A stretch of 64,000 bases of DNA from DATAWK01 sp036267255 (GTDB lineage: Bacteria > Acidobacteriota > Terriglobia > Terriglobales > Acidobacteriaceae), in NCBI GenBank assembly GCA_036267255.1, contig DATAWK010000053.1:305657-369656 (forward strand). Reading direction: 5' to 3'. Below, in pieces: positions 26,456-35,862 of this stretch. Both the position numbers and the translations under genes were made by a program. The notes below the pieces were generated by a model that worked only from the letters and a program-made list of their open reading frames with translations, made no database searches and had not been told where the DNA came from. Position 1 is the first letter of the stretch, and every line of letters starts with the position of its first letter.

Positions 26456-27772
26456 TTATTTATCTGAGTTGCCGAGAAGACTGTCGGCCAATCCCGCAGC
26501 ATAGGCCAGTAATTGCGCATCGCGATTGTGCGCGCCAATCAATTGCACTCCTGCGCCGCGATGTGCACCGGCCGCTCCAGAAGTAAGAGCAATGATCGGC
26601 AGACCTGCCAGGCTGATGGGCGTGGTGTAGCGCAGGATGGCGGGGCGTGTTTTGGAGTGGTCTGCGCCGACAGCAAGGGTGTGTACCGGAGCACAAGGCG
26701 CAATCAGGAAATCATATTGCTGGAAGAGGCTGCGCAGCCGCGCACGAAACACATCGTGCCGCCGGCGCAAGGCTTGTACGAATTTCGCAGATAATGATTC
26801 TCCCCAGACGAGCCGAGCCGCGATGCTTTCCTCAAAGTGAGCGAAATTGCCGCGATGGATCGCTGCGGCCTCATGTGCTTGAATACCGGCGAAGATTTCC
26901 AGGGAGTCGGCCCACGCTGTAGTGTCGATGGGAGATAGCACAGCGCCGTAGTTCTGGAGCGCCGCCTTCCACGCGGCGTACGTGGCCAGCACCTCGGGCG
27001 TGGCATCATGCAGAAAGTCTGTATCGACATAACCGATGCGTGCTGTGGGTAAAGATGCATCGATGCGCTGGATATGAAAGATCGCTTCGGCAAGCAGCGG
27101 GCCATCGCGCAGGTCGCGGAAGAGAATGCCGAGCGTGTCAAAGGATGGAGCCAGATGATAGCCGCCATCCCAGGGGCCGATGCCATGCGAGGTGCGATAA
27201 CCTGCCAATCCACACAGCGCAGCAGGCACGCGAACGGAACCACCGGTGTCTGTGCCGATTGCTGCCATCGCAGAGCCTTCCTGCACGCTGGCGGCAGCTC
27301 CGCTGGAGGAGCCTCCAGTAAGAAGGCCTGCATTTTCCGGTTGGACGCAATCGCCATAGTCGCGATTTTCTCCGGTAATGCCGTAGGCAAGCTGATGCAG
27401 ATGCGTTTTTCCAGGAAGAATGGCGCCTGCCTGCCGCAAACGCTGCACGATGCCGGAATCCGCCGAAGCCGGCAAGTTGTGTGTGGCGTAAAAACGAGAC
27501 CCGCAACTCGTCACCATTCCAGAGATATCAAAACAGTCTTTGACGGAAATGGGCACACCGAAAAGCGCCGGGCGCAGAGTCGCATCGGGATAGCGTGCGG
27601 CAAGAGCGGCGGCCTCGTCCAGCGCGAGCGCGGCGTCTATTGTGAGATAGGTATTGTGCGAAGCATTTCCATTGGCTCGATACAGGGAGTCTTCCATTAC
27701 CGAACGTGGAGTCGAGCTTCCGTTCCTTAGCTGGGTATGCAGCTGATGGATGGGAGTATTAGCCGATGTCAT
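26456..27772 (-). CDS. Amidase-signature family amidohydrolase
   Basis: 438 residues from the ATG at 27772; longer in-frame starts to 27886 lack family similarity. The Ser-cisSer-Lys triad is visible: lysine in GVPISVKDCFD, cis-serine in LLTGGSSSGAAASV and nucleophile in GTDTGGSVRVPAALCG. This enzyme class hydrolyses amides, including indole-3-acetamide, allophanate, aryl amides and Gln-tRNA. No GatB/GatC neighbour is present, so GatA is unlikely. Substrate unknown. Divergent from the GH38 gene across 257 bases without further recognised genes. Confidence 0.88.
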   Translation of the reverse strand: MTSANTPIHQLHTQLRNGSSTPRSVMEDSLYRANGNASHNTYLTIDAALALDEAAALAARYPDATLRPALFGVPISVKDCFDISGMVTSCGSRFYATHNLPASADSGIVQRLRQAGAILPGKTHLHQLAYGITGENRDYGDCVQPENAGLLTGGSSSGAAASVQEGSAMAAIGTDTGGSVRVPAALCGLAGYRTSHGIGPWDGGYHLAPSFDTLGILFRDLRDGPLLAEAIFHIQRIDASLPTARIGYVDTDFLHDATPEVLATYAAWKAALQNYGAVLSPIDTTAWADSLEIFAGIQAHEAAAIHRGNFAHFEESIAARLVWGESLSAKFVQALRRRHDVFRARLRSLFQQYDFLIAPCAPVHTLAVGADHSKTRPAILRYTTPISLAGLPIIALTSGAAGAHRGAGVQLIGAHNRDAQLLAYAAGLADSLLGNSDK

Positions 27773-28029
27773 AGGCAGCATTCTATCGAGAAGGACAAAC
27801 GATGCAGTAGGTATTGATTCGATAAAGCCGCATTTAATTTGGTCTTCAAAGCCGTGGCCTTCAACATTTGCGTATTGCGCGGTCAAAATACTTTTGCCCT
27901 TGACAATGCCTTCATCTTTATCGACGGTACAAATATCGGTCAGGCCAACCGCAACAGGCTATTCTGTCGGCAGGTTCATCTTTGGTCGTATTCAGTTCAA
28001 TAGCACGCAATATAAAAATGCAGGTGGTT

Positions 28030-31000
28030 ATGAAGCGGACAACGGCAATACTTTCTGGTTGGGCACTCTTTTTGGGATCGTGCTGCTATATGACCCCAGC
28101 AAAAGCACAGACGGACAATGGTGCTACCGTTTTTAGAATTGGATCATTCGATCGATCTTCGGCAGAGTTCTCTGGAGAAACACCGAAACAGCCGGTTAAT
28201 TTTGTTATTGGAAAGAGCAGTGCCAAGACGGACTGGTATGCGACCCAACCAGCCGAATTAGCTTCGCGAACCGTCACGAATACGACGAGCAACAACAATA
28301 CGGCTCCGCGCACAATTACATTCTCACTCGAGCAGGCTCCACAGGCAGGTTACCAACTGCATGTTGCACTTCTTATCGAGAGCGCGAGTGTGTCTACGCT
28401 GAAGATCGGCATCAACGGAAAGCATGGAACTTTTTATCTGCATCCAGTGCTCGATTACAGCAATGGTGATCAATGGGACTCATTTTATCCGGCATATTCC
28501 CACGCCGATGTGGTGTTCGATTTCCCAGGCAGCTATCTAAAGCGGGGTAGCAACACAATCACTTTGCAGGCAGTTGAGGAAGCCGATAAAGAGGTGCCCG
28601 AAGCAAGCCTGACCTACGACGCGATTGAACTTGACCAGCAAGTGAAAGGCCTTCACTCTCCAACATCTTCCGCGCAAATGCTGCCTAGCATCTTCTACCA
28701 GCAGCGCCAGGGAGAGCTGGACGAGATTGTAAATATTTTTGTGCGCTACGTTGAACGGCCGAAACCAGGTAGCTCCGTAGATGCTGTTATTTCCGGAAAG
28801 CACTATCATCAGGCGCTTCAAGGCGGTCAGGATTTTGGTGAAGAAAAGCTAAAGATTTATGTGCCTGAATTTTCCGGTCCGACCGAGGCTAGGCTTTCAT
28901 GGATTGCAGGTGGGAAATCCCAGCATCAATCGTTTACGATTGTCCCGCAAAAGAAATGGACCTTGTATTTGGTACCGCATAGCCATGTCGATGTTGGGTA
29001 TTCTGATTATCAGGCCAAAGTTGCGGCCATCCAAAGCCGTGCTCTCGATGAGGCGATGGATATGACGGCACAGCATCCGGATTATCTGTTCAGCACGGAC
29101 GGCTCATGGAATCTGAAGCAGTTCATGAAGACGCGAACGCTTGCACAGCAGCAGCGCTTGATTACAGCGATCCAAAAAAAGCAGATCTATATCCCTGCAG
29201 ATTATGCAAATCTGCTGACCGGTTTCCCGACGGCAGAAACTTTGATCCGCAGCCTGTATTACAGAGCAGACTTCAGTCGAGAGCATGGAACACCCTTCAA
29301 TTACGCCAGCATTACGGACGTACCTTCGTTTTCCTGGTCCTATGCTTCGATTCTTGCTGCGGCAGGTATTCATTATTTAGTTTCCGGCAGCAATAATTAT
29401 CGGGCACCTGTTCTGCTTCAAGGGCGCTTGAATGAGAATTCTCCGTTCTGGTGGGAAGGCCCGGACGGCCAGAAGGTCTTGCTTTGGTATTCGCGTATTT
29501 ACCAGCAGATGCAGATGTTATTTGGTTTGCCACCGGTTCTTTCAGCAGGACACGATACGCTGCCGCTATTTCTTCAGCAATATGAACATCCCAGCTACCA
29601 CGCAAATGCAGCCATTCTGTATGGTACCCAGGTGGAGAACACTGATTTATTTCCCCAGCAGGCGGAACTGGTAGGTCAGTGGAACAGCGTGTATGCGTAT
29701 CCCAAATTACAGTACTCGGGCTTTCACGATGCACTGAAGAACATCGCGCAGCAGTTTGGCGACAATATTCCGACCATCAGCGGAGACGGTGGACCTTACT
29801 GGGAGGATGGTATCGCCGCGGACGCTTATTACGCGGCCATGGAGCGTCAGAACGAAAGCCGCGGACCTTCGGCGGAGAAACTGGCTACGCTGACCTCGCT
29901 GGTGAACCCGCATCTGGCAGCTGACAAGGTGGACCTGGATCGGATGTGGGCCTACATGGTGCTGATGGATGAACACACCTGGGATTCCTATAACAGCACT
30001 TCGCAGCCGACAAGCATGGAAGCCGTTAAGCAACTGGCTATTAAAGATAGCTATGCGGTGAACGCCAATGCATTGGCGGATTTCCTGACGCGCAACAGCA
30101 TGGCGAGTCTTGTGGATTCCATCTCCGCGGGCCCTGGCAGCCTGATTGTCTTCAATACCTTGAACTGGAAACGCAGCGGGCTGGTAATGATCGATCTCAA
30201 CAATGGCGATGAGATTATGGATCCTTCGACTGGAAAACCCGTTCCTGTAGAAGAGCTGCACCAAGGTAACAACTTTCGCCATGTGTGCTTTGTTGCTACG
30301 GATATTCCTGCTGTGGGTTATAAGGTTTTCCAGGTGCGGCATACTGACCAAGCTGTAGTTCCAGCTCCCGTTACTCAGGCTACAACTCTTGAAAGTCCGT
30401 ACTATCATGTGGAGTTAGATCCGGAGACAGGTGCCGTCCGCAGCATCTATGACAAGCAACTGCAACATGAACTGGTCAATCAGCAGAGTCCCTATCGCTT
30501 TGGGCAATATCTCTATGTGACAGGTGGGGATCAAGCACCGAATACAGTGCTGCAATATAGCCACGTATATCCGAAACCGAAGCTACAGATTCATGCGGCG
30601 CAGGGTGGGCATCTTCTCTCAGTAACGCGCACTCCATATGGTTGGGTGGCGCGGATGGAAAGCGCGGATACGAACACGCCGAAGATTGTCTCCGAGATCC
30701 GGTTGTTTAACCAGGAAAAGAAAATCGAGTTTGTCGAGGATGTGAACAAGAAGGAAGTCGATAGCAGGGAAGCTGTCTACCTTGCGTTTCCTTTTGCCAT
30801 GGACAAGCCGCAATTCCAGTATGAAATTCAAAACGGCGTTGTTGACCCAGCAAAGAATATGTATCCGGGTGCCGGTCACGAATGGTTTTCTGTGCAGCAC
30901 TGGGTATCGGTGCAGCAGGATGGTGTGTCGGCAACGGTGATGCCGCTCGACGTGGCATTGGTAACACTGGGCGACATTAATCGGGGTGCGTGGCCGAAGC

Positions 31001-31533
31001 AGTTTGGCGAGCGGACGGGAACCATTTTCTCCTATGCGATGAATAATTATTGGGACACCAACTATCGGGCAGGGCAAGGCGGACACTTCCTTTTTCGCTA
31101 TGTGATTACAAGCGACACTTCTACCAATCCTGCGCAACTTAGCCGCATGGGCTGGGAAGAGGCGACTCCGCTGGAGAAAGATGAGGTCACGTCGCAGGAC
31201 AAGGCGCTCAATCTAACACGCTCGCTCGATGGCAAGCAGGGAAGCTTCCTGCATATCGGAGATAAGGACCTTGTGCTCGATACCTGGAAACCTGCGGAAG
31301 ATGGGAAGGGGACAATCCTGCGCTTCCTCGATCTTGGCGGCACAGAGCGTATGGTGACCGTGCAAACGCCGCTATTGCAATTGCAGCAGGCGTGGCAGAC
31401 GGACGCTGTGGAGCGAAATCAAAAGCCGCTGTCGCTTACTGGAACCAACGGCTTCCAGTTTACGGTTCATCCTCACGAAATTGTTACTGTGAGGGTCATT
31501 GGTAAAGATGCAATGCAAGCCTCCGCAAAATAA
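28030..31533 (+). CDS. Secreted GH38-family alpha-mannosidase with N-terminal lyase-like beta domain
   Basis: 1167 residues from the ATG at 28030 (AGGTGG just upstream; ATG 28018 also possible). The signal peptide ends near MTPAKAQ. Residues about 30-215 resemble the carbohydrate-binding domain of family 4 polysaccharide lyases (FRIGSFDRSSAEF, LKIGINGKHGTFYLHP). The catalytic domain starts near 310 with VPHSHVDVGYSDYQ, whose H317, H319 and D321 match the zinc site of GH38 alpha-mannosidases; long beta-sandwich domains follow (SPYYHVELDPETGAVRSIYD). It likely releases mannose or another alpha-sugar from a glycan outside the cytoplasm. It opens a sugar-acid catabolic block with rraA-like and uxuA genes. 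Confidence 0.85.
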   Translation: MKRTTAILSGWALFLGSCCYMTPAKAQTDNGATVFRIGSFDRSSAEFSGETPKQPVNFVIGKSSAKTDWYATQPAELASRTVTNTTSNNNTAPRTITFSLEQAPQAGYQLHVALLIESASVSTLKIGINGKHGTFYLHPVLDYSNGDQWDSFYPAYSHADVVFDFPGSYLKRGSNTITLQAVEEADKEVPEASLTYDAIELDQQVKGLHSPTSSAQMLPSIFYQQRQGELDEIVNIFVRYVERPKPGSSVDAVISGKHYHQALQGGQDFGEEKLKIYVPEFSGPTEARLSWIAGGKSQHQSFTIVPQKKWTLYLVPHSHVDVGYSDYQAKVAAIQSRALDEAMDMTAQHPDYLFSTDGSWNLKQFMKTRTLAQQQRLITAIQKKQIYIPADYANLLTGFPTAETLIRSLYYRADFSREHGTPFNYASITDVPSFSWSYASILAAAGIHYLVSGSNNYRAPVLLQGRLNENSPFWWEGPDGQKVLLWYSRIYQQMQMLFGLPPVLSAGHDTLPLFLQQYEHPSYHANAAILYGTQVENTDLFPQQAELVGQWNSVYAYPKLQYSGFHDALKNIAQQFGDNIPTISGDGGPYWEDGIAADAYYAAMERQNESRGPSAEKLATLTSLVNPHLAADKVDLDRMWAYMVLMDEHTWDSYNSTSQPTSMEAVKQLAIKDSYAVNANALADFLTRNSMASLVDSISAGPGSLIVFNTLNWKRSGLVMIDLNNGDEIMDPSTGKPVPVEELHQGNNFRHVCFVATDIPAVGYKVFQVRHTDQAVVPAPVTQATTLESPYYHVELDPETGAVRSIYDKQLQHELVNQQSPYRFGQYLYVTGGDQAPNTVLQYSHVYPKPKLQIHAAQGGHLLSVTRTPYGWVARMESADTNTPKIVSEIRLFNQEKKIEFVEDVNKKEVDSREAVYLAFPFAMDKPQFQYEIQNGVVDPAKNMYPGAGHEWFSVQHWVSVQQDGVSATVMPLDVALVTLGDINRGAWPKQFGERTGTIFSYAMNNYWDTNYRAGQGGHFLFRYVITSDTSTNPAQLSRMGWEEATPLEKDEVTSQDKALNLTRSLDGKQGSFLHIGDKDLVLDTWKPAEDGKGTILRFLDLGGTERMVTVQTPLLQLQQAWQTDAVERNQKPLSLTGTNGFQFTVHPHEIVTVRVIGKDAMQASAK

Positions 31534-31552
31534 ATAACCTGAGACGGAAAGG

Positions 31553-32260
31553 ATGCTAAGAGGGCAGATGAAACTTTGGAAATCCGATGACGAGCTCTTT
31601 GCTATTGCGGAGCGGGAATTGTTTACTTGTGTAGTGGGTGACGTTATGGATCGGATGAGCCTGCTTCATCAGTTCTTACCTCCACAGATCCAGCCACTGC
31701 AGAGGGATATGGTTGTTATTGGCCGCTCGATGCCTGTTTTGTCCGGGGATGTGTTTGAAGAAAAGATAGAAGGAACTGCGAATAAGCTCAGCGCTAAACC
31801 GTTCGGGCTGATGCTGGAAGCATTGGATGATCTTCGTACGAACGAGATTTATATAAACACCGGGTCGTCTCCTCGGAACGCGCTGTGGGGAGAAATGATG
31901 AGTACCAGAGCACATAAATTAGGAGCCAGAGGGGCTGTAGTAAATGGTTATGTGCGGGATACTCGTGCGATTTTAAACATGAAATTTCCCACCTTTGCAT
32001 TTGGCTCTTACGGTCAAGACTCTGCGCCTCGCTATAAAGTTCACGATTTTCGCGTGCCTATTGAAATAGGGACTGTGCGCATAAGGCCTGGCGACATTAT
32101 CTTCGGGGACATTGACGGAGTATTGATTGTTCCTGCTGAGGCCGAAATCGAAGTTTTTACTAAAGCGCTTGAGAAAGCTCGTGGCGAAAAAATAGTTAAA
32201 AAAGAACTGGAATCAGGATGTAGCGCTGTAGATGCTTTTAGGAAACACGGAATCATGTAA
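31553..32260 (+). CDS. RraA-family protein (aldolase/demethylmenaquinone methyltransferase-like)
   Basis: 235 residues. The central GARGAVVNGYVRDTRAI loop, PTFAFGSYGQDSAPRYKV and IRPGDIIFGDIDGVLIVP match the RraA fold, shared by RNase E inhibitor RraA and class II HMG/CHA aldolases. The conserved Arg-Asp of VNGYVRDT and the downstream Asp residues would bind the divalent metal of the aldolases. Given its place in a uronate block, a pyruvate aldolase or dehydratase-like role on a keto-acid is more likely than RNase E control; this is inferred. Met6 (31568) is an alternative start with AGAGGG upstream. Confidence 0.85.
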   Translation: MLRGQMKLWKSDDELFAIAERELFTCVVGDVMDRMSLLHQFLPPQIQPLQRDMVVIGRSMPVLSGDVFEEKIEGTANKLSAKPFGLMLEALDDLRTNEIYINTGSSPRNALWGEMMSTRAHKLGARGAVVNGYVRDTRAILNMKFPTFAFGSYGQDSAPRYKVHDFRVPIEIGTVRIRPGDIIFGDIDGVLIVPAEAEIEVFTKALEKARGEKIVKKELESGCSAVDAFRKHGIM

Positions 32261-32427
32261 GTTTGGATATGGTTTGTACGCGTGATGGCTTTTTGTGATC
32301 AGGAAGCGTGATATGGAAAGTATTTTTTCATGATCGATTTATGGCCCAAGCTGCGAACTACCTGCAGTTGGGAATTGCATGAATCAGCCTGAGGCAATTC
32401 AATATTGTCGGAAGGATGCAGTAGGAA

Positions 32428-33531
32428 ATGAAGATTGGTCTAGGCCTTTATAGGCATATGTTATCGCGTGAGTATTATGATTTTGCGCGACAAGCTGGTT
32501 GTACGCATGCGGTTGTTCATCTGGTGGACTACTTCCATCATGGTTCTGCCAATCCCCGCAATAACCAGCCCACTGGCGGCAAATATGAACTGTGGGGGGA
32601 GGCCGGAGATCCAAATCAGCTATGGACCACTGACGAGATGTTGAAAATTCGTCGAGAAATGGAAGATGCTGGCCTTGTTTTAGCTGCGATTGAAAATCTC
32701 GACCCTGCTTTCTGGTACGACATTTTGCTGGATGGTCCAAGGCGTTTGCTGCAGATCGAACAGGTGAAAACGATCCTGCGCCGTATGGGGGAAGCGGGCA
32801 TCCCAGTCCTTGGCTATAACTTTAGTATTGCTGGAGTGTGCGGTCGCGTTTCCGGGCCATGGGGACGTGGAGGTGCGATCACGGTAGGAATGGATGGTGC
32901 TGCAGACGATGTGCCCGTTGCCAATGGAACAGTGTGGAACATGGTCTATGACCCGCATGCTGTTCCGGGCGTTCTGCCTTCCATCAGTCATGAAGAACTG
33001 TGGCGCAGACTGGAGCGATTCCTACAGGAAATTATTCCTGTTGCAGAGCAAGCCGGAGTCCGGGTTGCTGCTCATCCGGATGATCCTCCCATGCCGACCA
33101 TGCGCGGACAGCCGCGGTTGGTATATCAACCGCATATGTATCAAAGACTGATTGATATCGTTCCAAGTAATAGCAATGCGCTGGAGCTTTGCGTCGGAAC
33201 GATGGCAGAGATGACCGAAGGCGACATTTATGAGGCTATCGATCAATACAGCAGGCAAGGCAAGATAGCTTATGTGCATCTCCGAAATGTTGCAGGGAAA
33301 GTTCCTGACTATAGAGAAACCTTTATCGATGAGGGCGAAGTCGACATGATCCGCATTTTGTCGATATTGAAAGAAAATAAATTTGATGGCGTAATTATCC
33401 CGGATCATACCCCGCAGATGTCTTGTGCAGCCCCTTGGCATGCGGGGATGGCACATACTCTTGGTTACATGGTTGGCGCACTGGCGATGCTGGATAGACA
33501 GCCTACTCGGAGAAACCCGGCGGAGGATTGA
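32428..33531 (+). CDS. Mannonate dehydratase-like protein (UxuA family, divergent paralogue)
   Basis: 367 residues, TIM-barrel. The YNFSIAGVCGR region, AAHPDDPPMPTMRGQPRLVY metal/substrate loop, LELCVGTMAEM and the VIIPDHTPQM end correspond to the metal and substrate sites of UxuA. It differs clearly from the canonical UxuA in the same cluster at 35.9-36.9 kb. The N-terminal part (REYYDFARQAGCTHAVVHLVDYF) resembles sugar-phosphate isomerase/epimerase barrels. It may dehydrate mannonate or a related hexonate; exact substrate inferred. Start ATG preceded by GTAGGAA. Confidence 0.85.
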   Translation: MKIGLGLYRHMLSREYYDFARQAGCTHAVVHLVDYFHHGSANPRNNQPTGGKYELWGEAGDPNQLWTTDEMLKIRREMEDAGLVLAAIENLDPAFWYDILLDGPRRLLQIEQVKTILRRMGEAGIPVLGYNFSIAGVCGRVSGPWGRGGAITVGMDGAADDVPVANGTVWNMVYDPHAVPGVLPSISHEELWRRLERFLQEIIPVAEQAGVRVAAHPDDPPMPTMRGQPRLVYQPHMYQRLIDIVPSNSNALELCVGTMAEMTEGDIYEAIDQYSRQGKIAYVHLRNVAGKVPDYRETFIDEGEVDMIRILSILKENKFDGVIIPDHTPQMSCAAPWHAGMAHTLGYMVGALAMLDRQPTRRNPAED

Positions 33532-33671
33532 GTGCAAATCAAGCCGCTTGCTTCTTCCAGGGAAATTCTGAGGTTATCGACCTTAAGTTCGCACTCCAAA
33601 TCAGCCAGGTTCTAGCAGCGCAATTTATTACCTTATGCATAGCAATGAAATTGTGAATCGGAGCTTCAACA

Positions 33672-34580
33672 GTGAACATACACAGTGACCCTTTTTGCGT
33701 TGCGGCGGTTGGAGATATATGCGGAGAAGGTGCAGTCTGGCACGCATCGGAAGGAGTGCTTTACTGGACTGACATCAATCGCTTCCTGATTCATCGCTAC
33801 GATCCGGCTGACGGTGATGTTCAGACATGGACATTTCAGGAGCCAGTGACAGCTTTGGCGCTGACCGATCGCGATGACACGCTCGCAGTCGTACTGGCTT
33901 CCTGTGTGATTCTTTGGGAACCTCACTCGAATCTTCGCCACAGCACTGCTTTCTCCCTTGAAGCATGGCCGAAGGTACGCTTGAACGATGCACGGCCAGA
34001 TCCTCGTGGCTCGCTATGGCTTGGTTCTATGAGAAACAATGTGAATCCTGATGGGTCAGCCGGCGAAGCTGGGGGCACAGATGGCGTTCTCTATCGTTTC
34101 GATCCGGATGGATCTATCCATGAGTGGAAGCGGAATATTGGAATCTCCAACACAGTGGCATGGAGCCCGGATCATAAAAGCTTCTATTTTGCCGATTCCC
34201 TTGCGAACGCATTGCGTGTTTACGATTTTGACGAAGCGACAGGGAGCATCGCCGGAGAAAGACCCTTTCTGATGGATTTTGATCGCGGGGTGCCAGACGG
34301 TTCTGCTGTGGATGAGGAAGGGTTTGTTTGGAATTGCAGATTTTATGGCAGTTGCATCGTTCGCGTCGCGCCGGATGGGACCATCGACACAGTGATTGAA
34401 ATGCCCGTGACGAACATTACGACATGTACCTTTGGTGGGGCTGAAAGGAACATTCTGTATGTAACGACTGCAGCCGCTGAAGCGCCAGCCAATGAAAAGC
34501 TGGCTGGCGGTTTATTTGCCCTACGTACAAAGGTACGTGGCCAGGCAGAGAATCGATTCCGGGCGTTTGGCAATGGCTGA
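33672..34580 (+). CDS. SMP-30/gluconolactonase/LRE-family lactonase
   Basis: 302 residues, six-bladed propeller. GEGAVWHASEGVLYWTDI holds the metal-ligand Glu, PKVRLNDARPDPRGSLWLGSM the Asn/Asp ligand segment, and SNTVAWSPDHKSFYFADS the third ligand region with catalytic Asp. SMP-30 enzymes hydrolyse sugar lactones to aldonic acids, which fits feeding hexonates to the mannonate dehydratases. Start is GTG at 33672 with GGAG eight bases upstream. Confidence 0.88.
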   Translation: MNIHSDPFCVAAVGDICGEGAVWHASEGVLYWTDINRFLIHRYDPADGDVQTWTFQEPVTALALTDRDDTLAVVLASCVILWEPHSNLRHSTAFSLEAWPKVRLNDARPDPRGSLWLGSMRNNVNPDGSAGEAGGTDGVLYRFDPDGSIHEWKRNIGISNTVAWSPDHKSFYFADSLANALRVYDFDEATGSIAGERPFLMDFDRGVPDGSAVDEEGFVWNCRFYGSCIVRVAPDGTIDTVIEMPVTNITTCTFGGAERNILYVTTAAAEAPANEKLAGGLFALRTKVRGQAENRFRAFGNG

Positions 34581-34617
34581 GGGTGCGCGTGAAACAAACG
34601 ACGTGAGGAGTGTGACG

Positions 34618-35436
34618 ATGAATATTTCGTTGAACGGCAAGGTTGCCGTTGTGACCGGAGGCGCTACTGGAATTGGCGCCGCGACGGCGCGAAAGTTATG
34701 CGAAATTGGGGCTAGTGTCGCTATTTTGGACCGCAATACCGATGCTGCGGAGGCCACGGTGAATGCGCTACGAAAGGCAGGGCACACGGCGAGCTTCCAC
34801 CGTTGCGACGTTGCAATAGAAGCGGACGTAAAAGACGCGATTGACGAGGTGGCAAAGCGGCACAAGGCGATTCATGTGCTCGTCAGCAATGCTGGAATTC
34901 AGCGGTACGGCGATGTGACCAACACCAGTTCAGAAGTCTGGGACGAGACCTTCGATGTCCACGTGAAGGGTTGCTTTTACTCAACCAAATACGCCATCCC
35001 AGCCATGATTGCATCGGGCGGCGGAGCTGTTGTCATTGTGGCGTCTGTGCAAAGCTTTACGGCGGTGACGAATTCTGCTGCGTACATAGCTGCGAAACAT
35101 GCACTGCTGGGGATCACGCGTTCCATCGCATTAGACTTTGCTTCCAGGAACATTCGAGCCAATTGCGTATGCCCAGGAGCCATTGATACACCGATGCTGC
35201 GCTGGAGCGCGAATCAAACGGCATCTCCCGAACAGCTAATTCAAACCGTGGGGAAGATGCACCCATTGGGCAGGATCGGACGTCCGGAGGAAGTGGCGAA
35301 CGCGATTGCCTTTCTAGCAAGCGACTGGGCCTCCTTTATTACTGGGACATCTCTGGTTGTTGATGGGGGCCTGATGGTTCCAACTGGTGGCATGGGGTTC
35401 CAGGAATCTGGCATCGGAACGGAGAATGTAAAATAG
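34618..35436 (+). CDS. Short-chain dehydrogenase/reductase, possible sugar-acid oxidoreductase
   Basis: 272 residues from the ATG at 34618, preceded by GAGGAG at 34605-34610; a longer frame overlaps the lactonase gene and lacks similarity. TGGATGIGAATA binds NAD(P), NAGIQRYG is the structural NNAG region, and catalytic Ser, Tyr and Lys appear in IVASVQSF and SAAYIAAKH. The end GTSLVVDGGLMVP is standard. In this cluster it could act as a fructuronate or sugar (aldose) dehydrogenase; that is inference from context. It follows the lactonase after 37 bases. Confidence 0.88.
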   Translation: MNISLNGKVAVVTGGATGIGAATARKLCEIGASVAILDRNTDAAEATVNALRKAGHTASFHRCDVAIEADVKDAIDEVAKRHKAIHVLVSNAGIQRYGDVTNTSSEVWDETFDVHVKGCFYSTKYAIPAMIASGGGAVVIVASVQSFTAVTNSAAYIAAKHALLGITRSIALDFASRNIRANCVCPGAIDTPMLRWSANQTASPEQLIQTVGKMHPLGRIGRPEEVANAIAFLASDWASFITGTSLVVDGGLMVPTGGMGFQESGIGTENVK

Positions 35437-35862
35437 GCGGGCGGCCTTGTTGTCAGTCCGTCTCAATGCAGATGGAAATGTGAAAACAGAGTTCGTTACC
35501 TGCGAATTTGCGGCAACTCGGAACCCCTGAGAAAGGAATCCAGCAGCTTGTTATCATCTTGTCGCTGAAGACTCCAGCTTGTTCACTGGCTTGGCGTTTC
35601 AGATTATTGGAGGAGTGATTCGATGAAACTGGCTGCTTCCTATCGTACGTTTTCCATACTCGCGCACGGATGCGAGGACGTTCTCTCGACAAACTGAAAA
35701 TGATGCTGGCAAGTTTCGCGCCCGTTAAAAGATTCCAAACTATGAAAAATCGATTCACTGGCTATCTTCGCCAACGTGCCGTGGGCGCATATGGAAGAGC
35801 ATGAAGAAGCAATTCTAAAGCTGTAAGCATGAAGTCAAATTCGCATTAAAAAGAGTATTGCA
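35437..35862 (+). other. 426-base gap with possible remnants of a decayed gene
   Basis: No convincing gene. A strong GGAGGAG (35609-35615) precedes an ATG at 35623 whose frame closes after 24 codons. Near the right end another frame, open for about 26 codons, ends VPWAHMEEHEEAILKL at the stop 35824-35826, just before the canonical uxuA. The two pieces could be start and end of an eroded coding region, or chance. Confidence 0.25.

Noticed and set aside
27815..28010. Plus-strand frame containing FIFIDGTNI, resembling a NYN-domain start
   Set aside because: No start codon or ribosome site and no further domain; likely chance in the divergent spacer.
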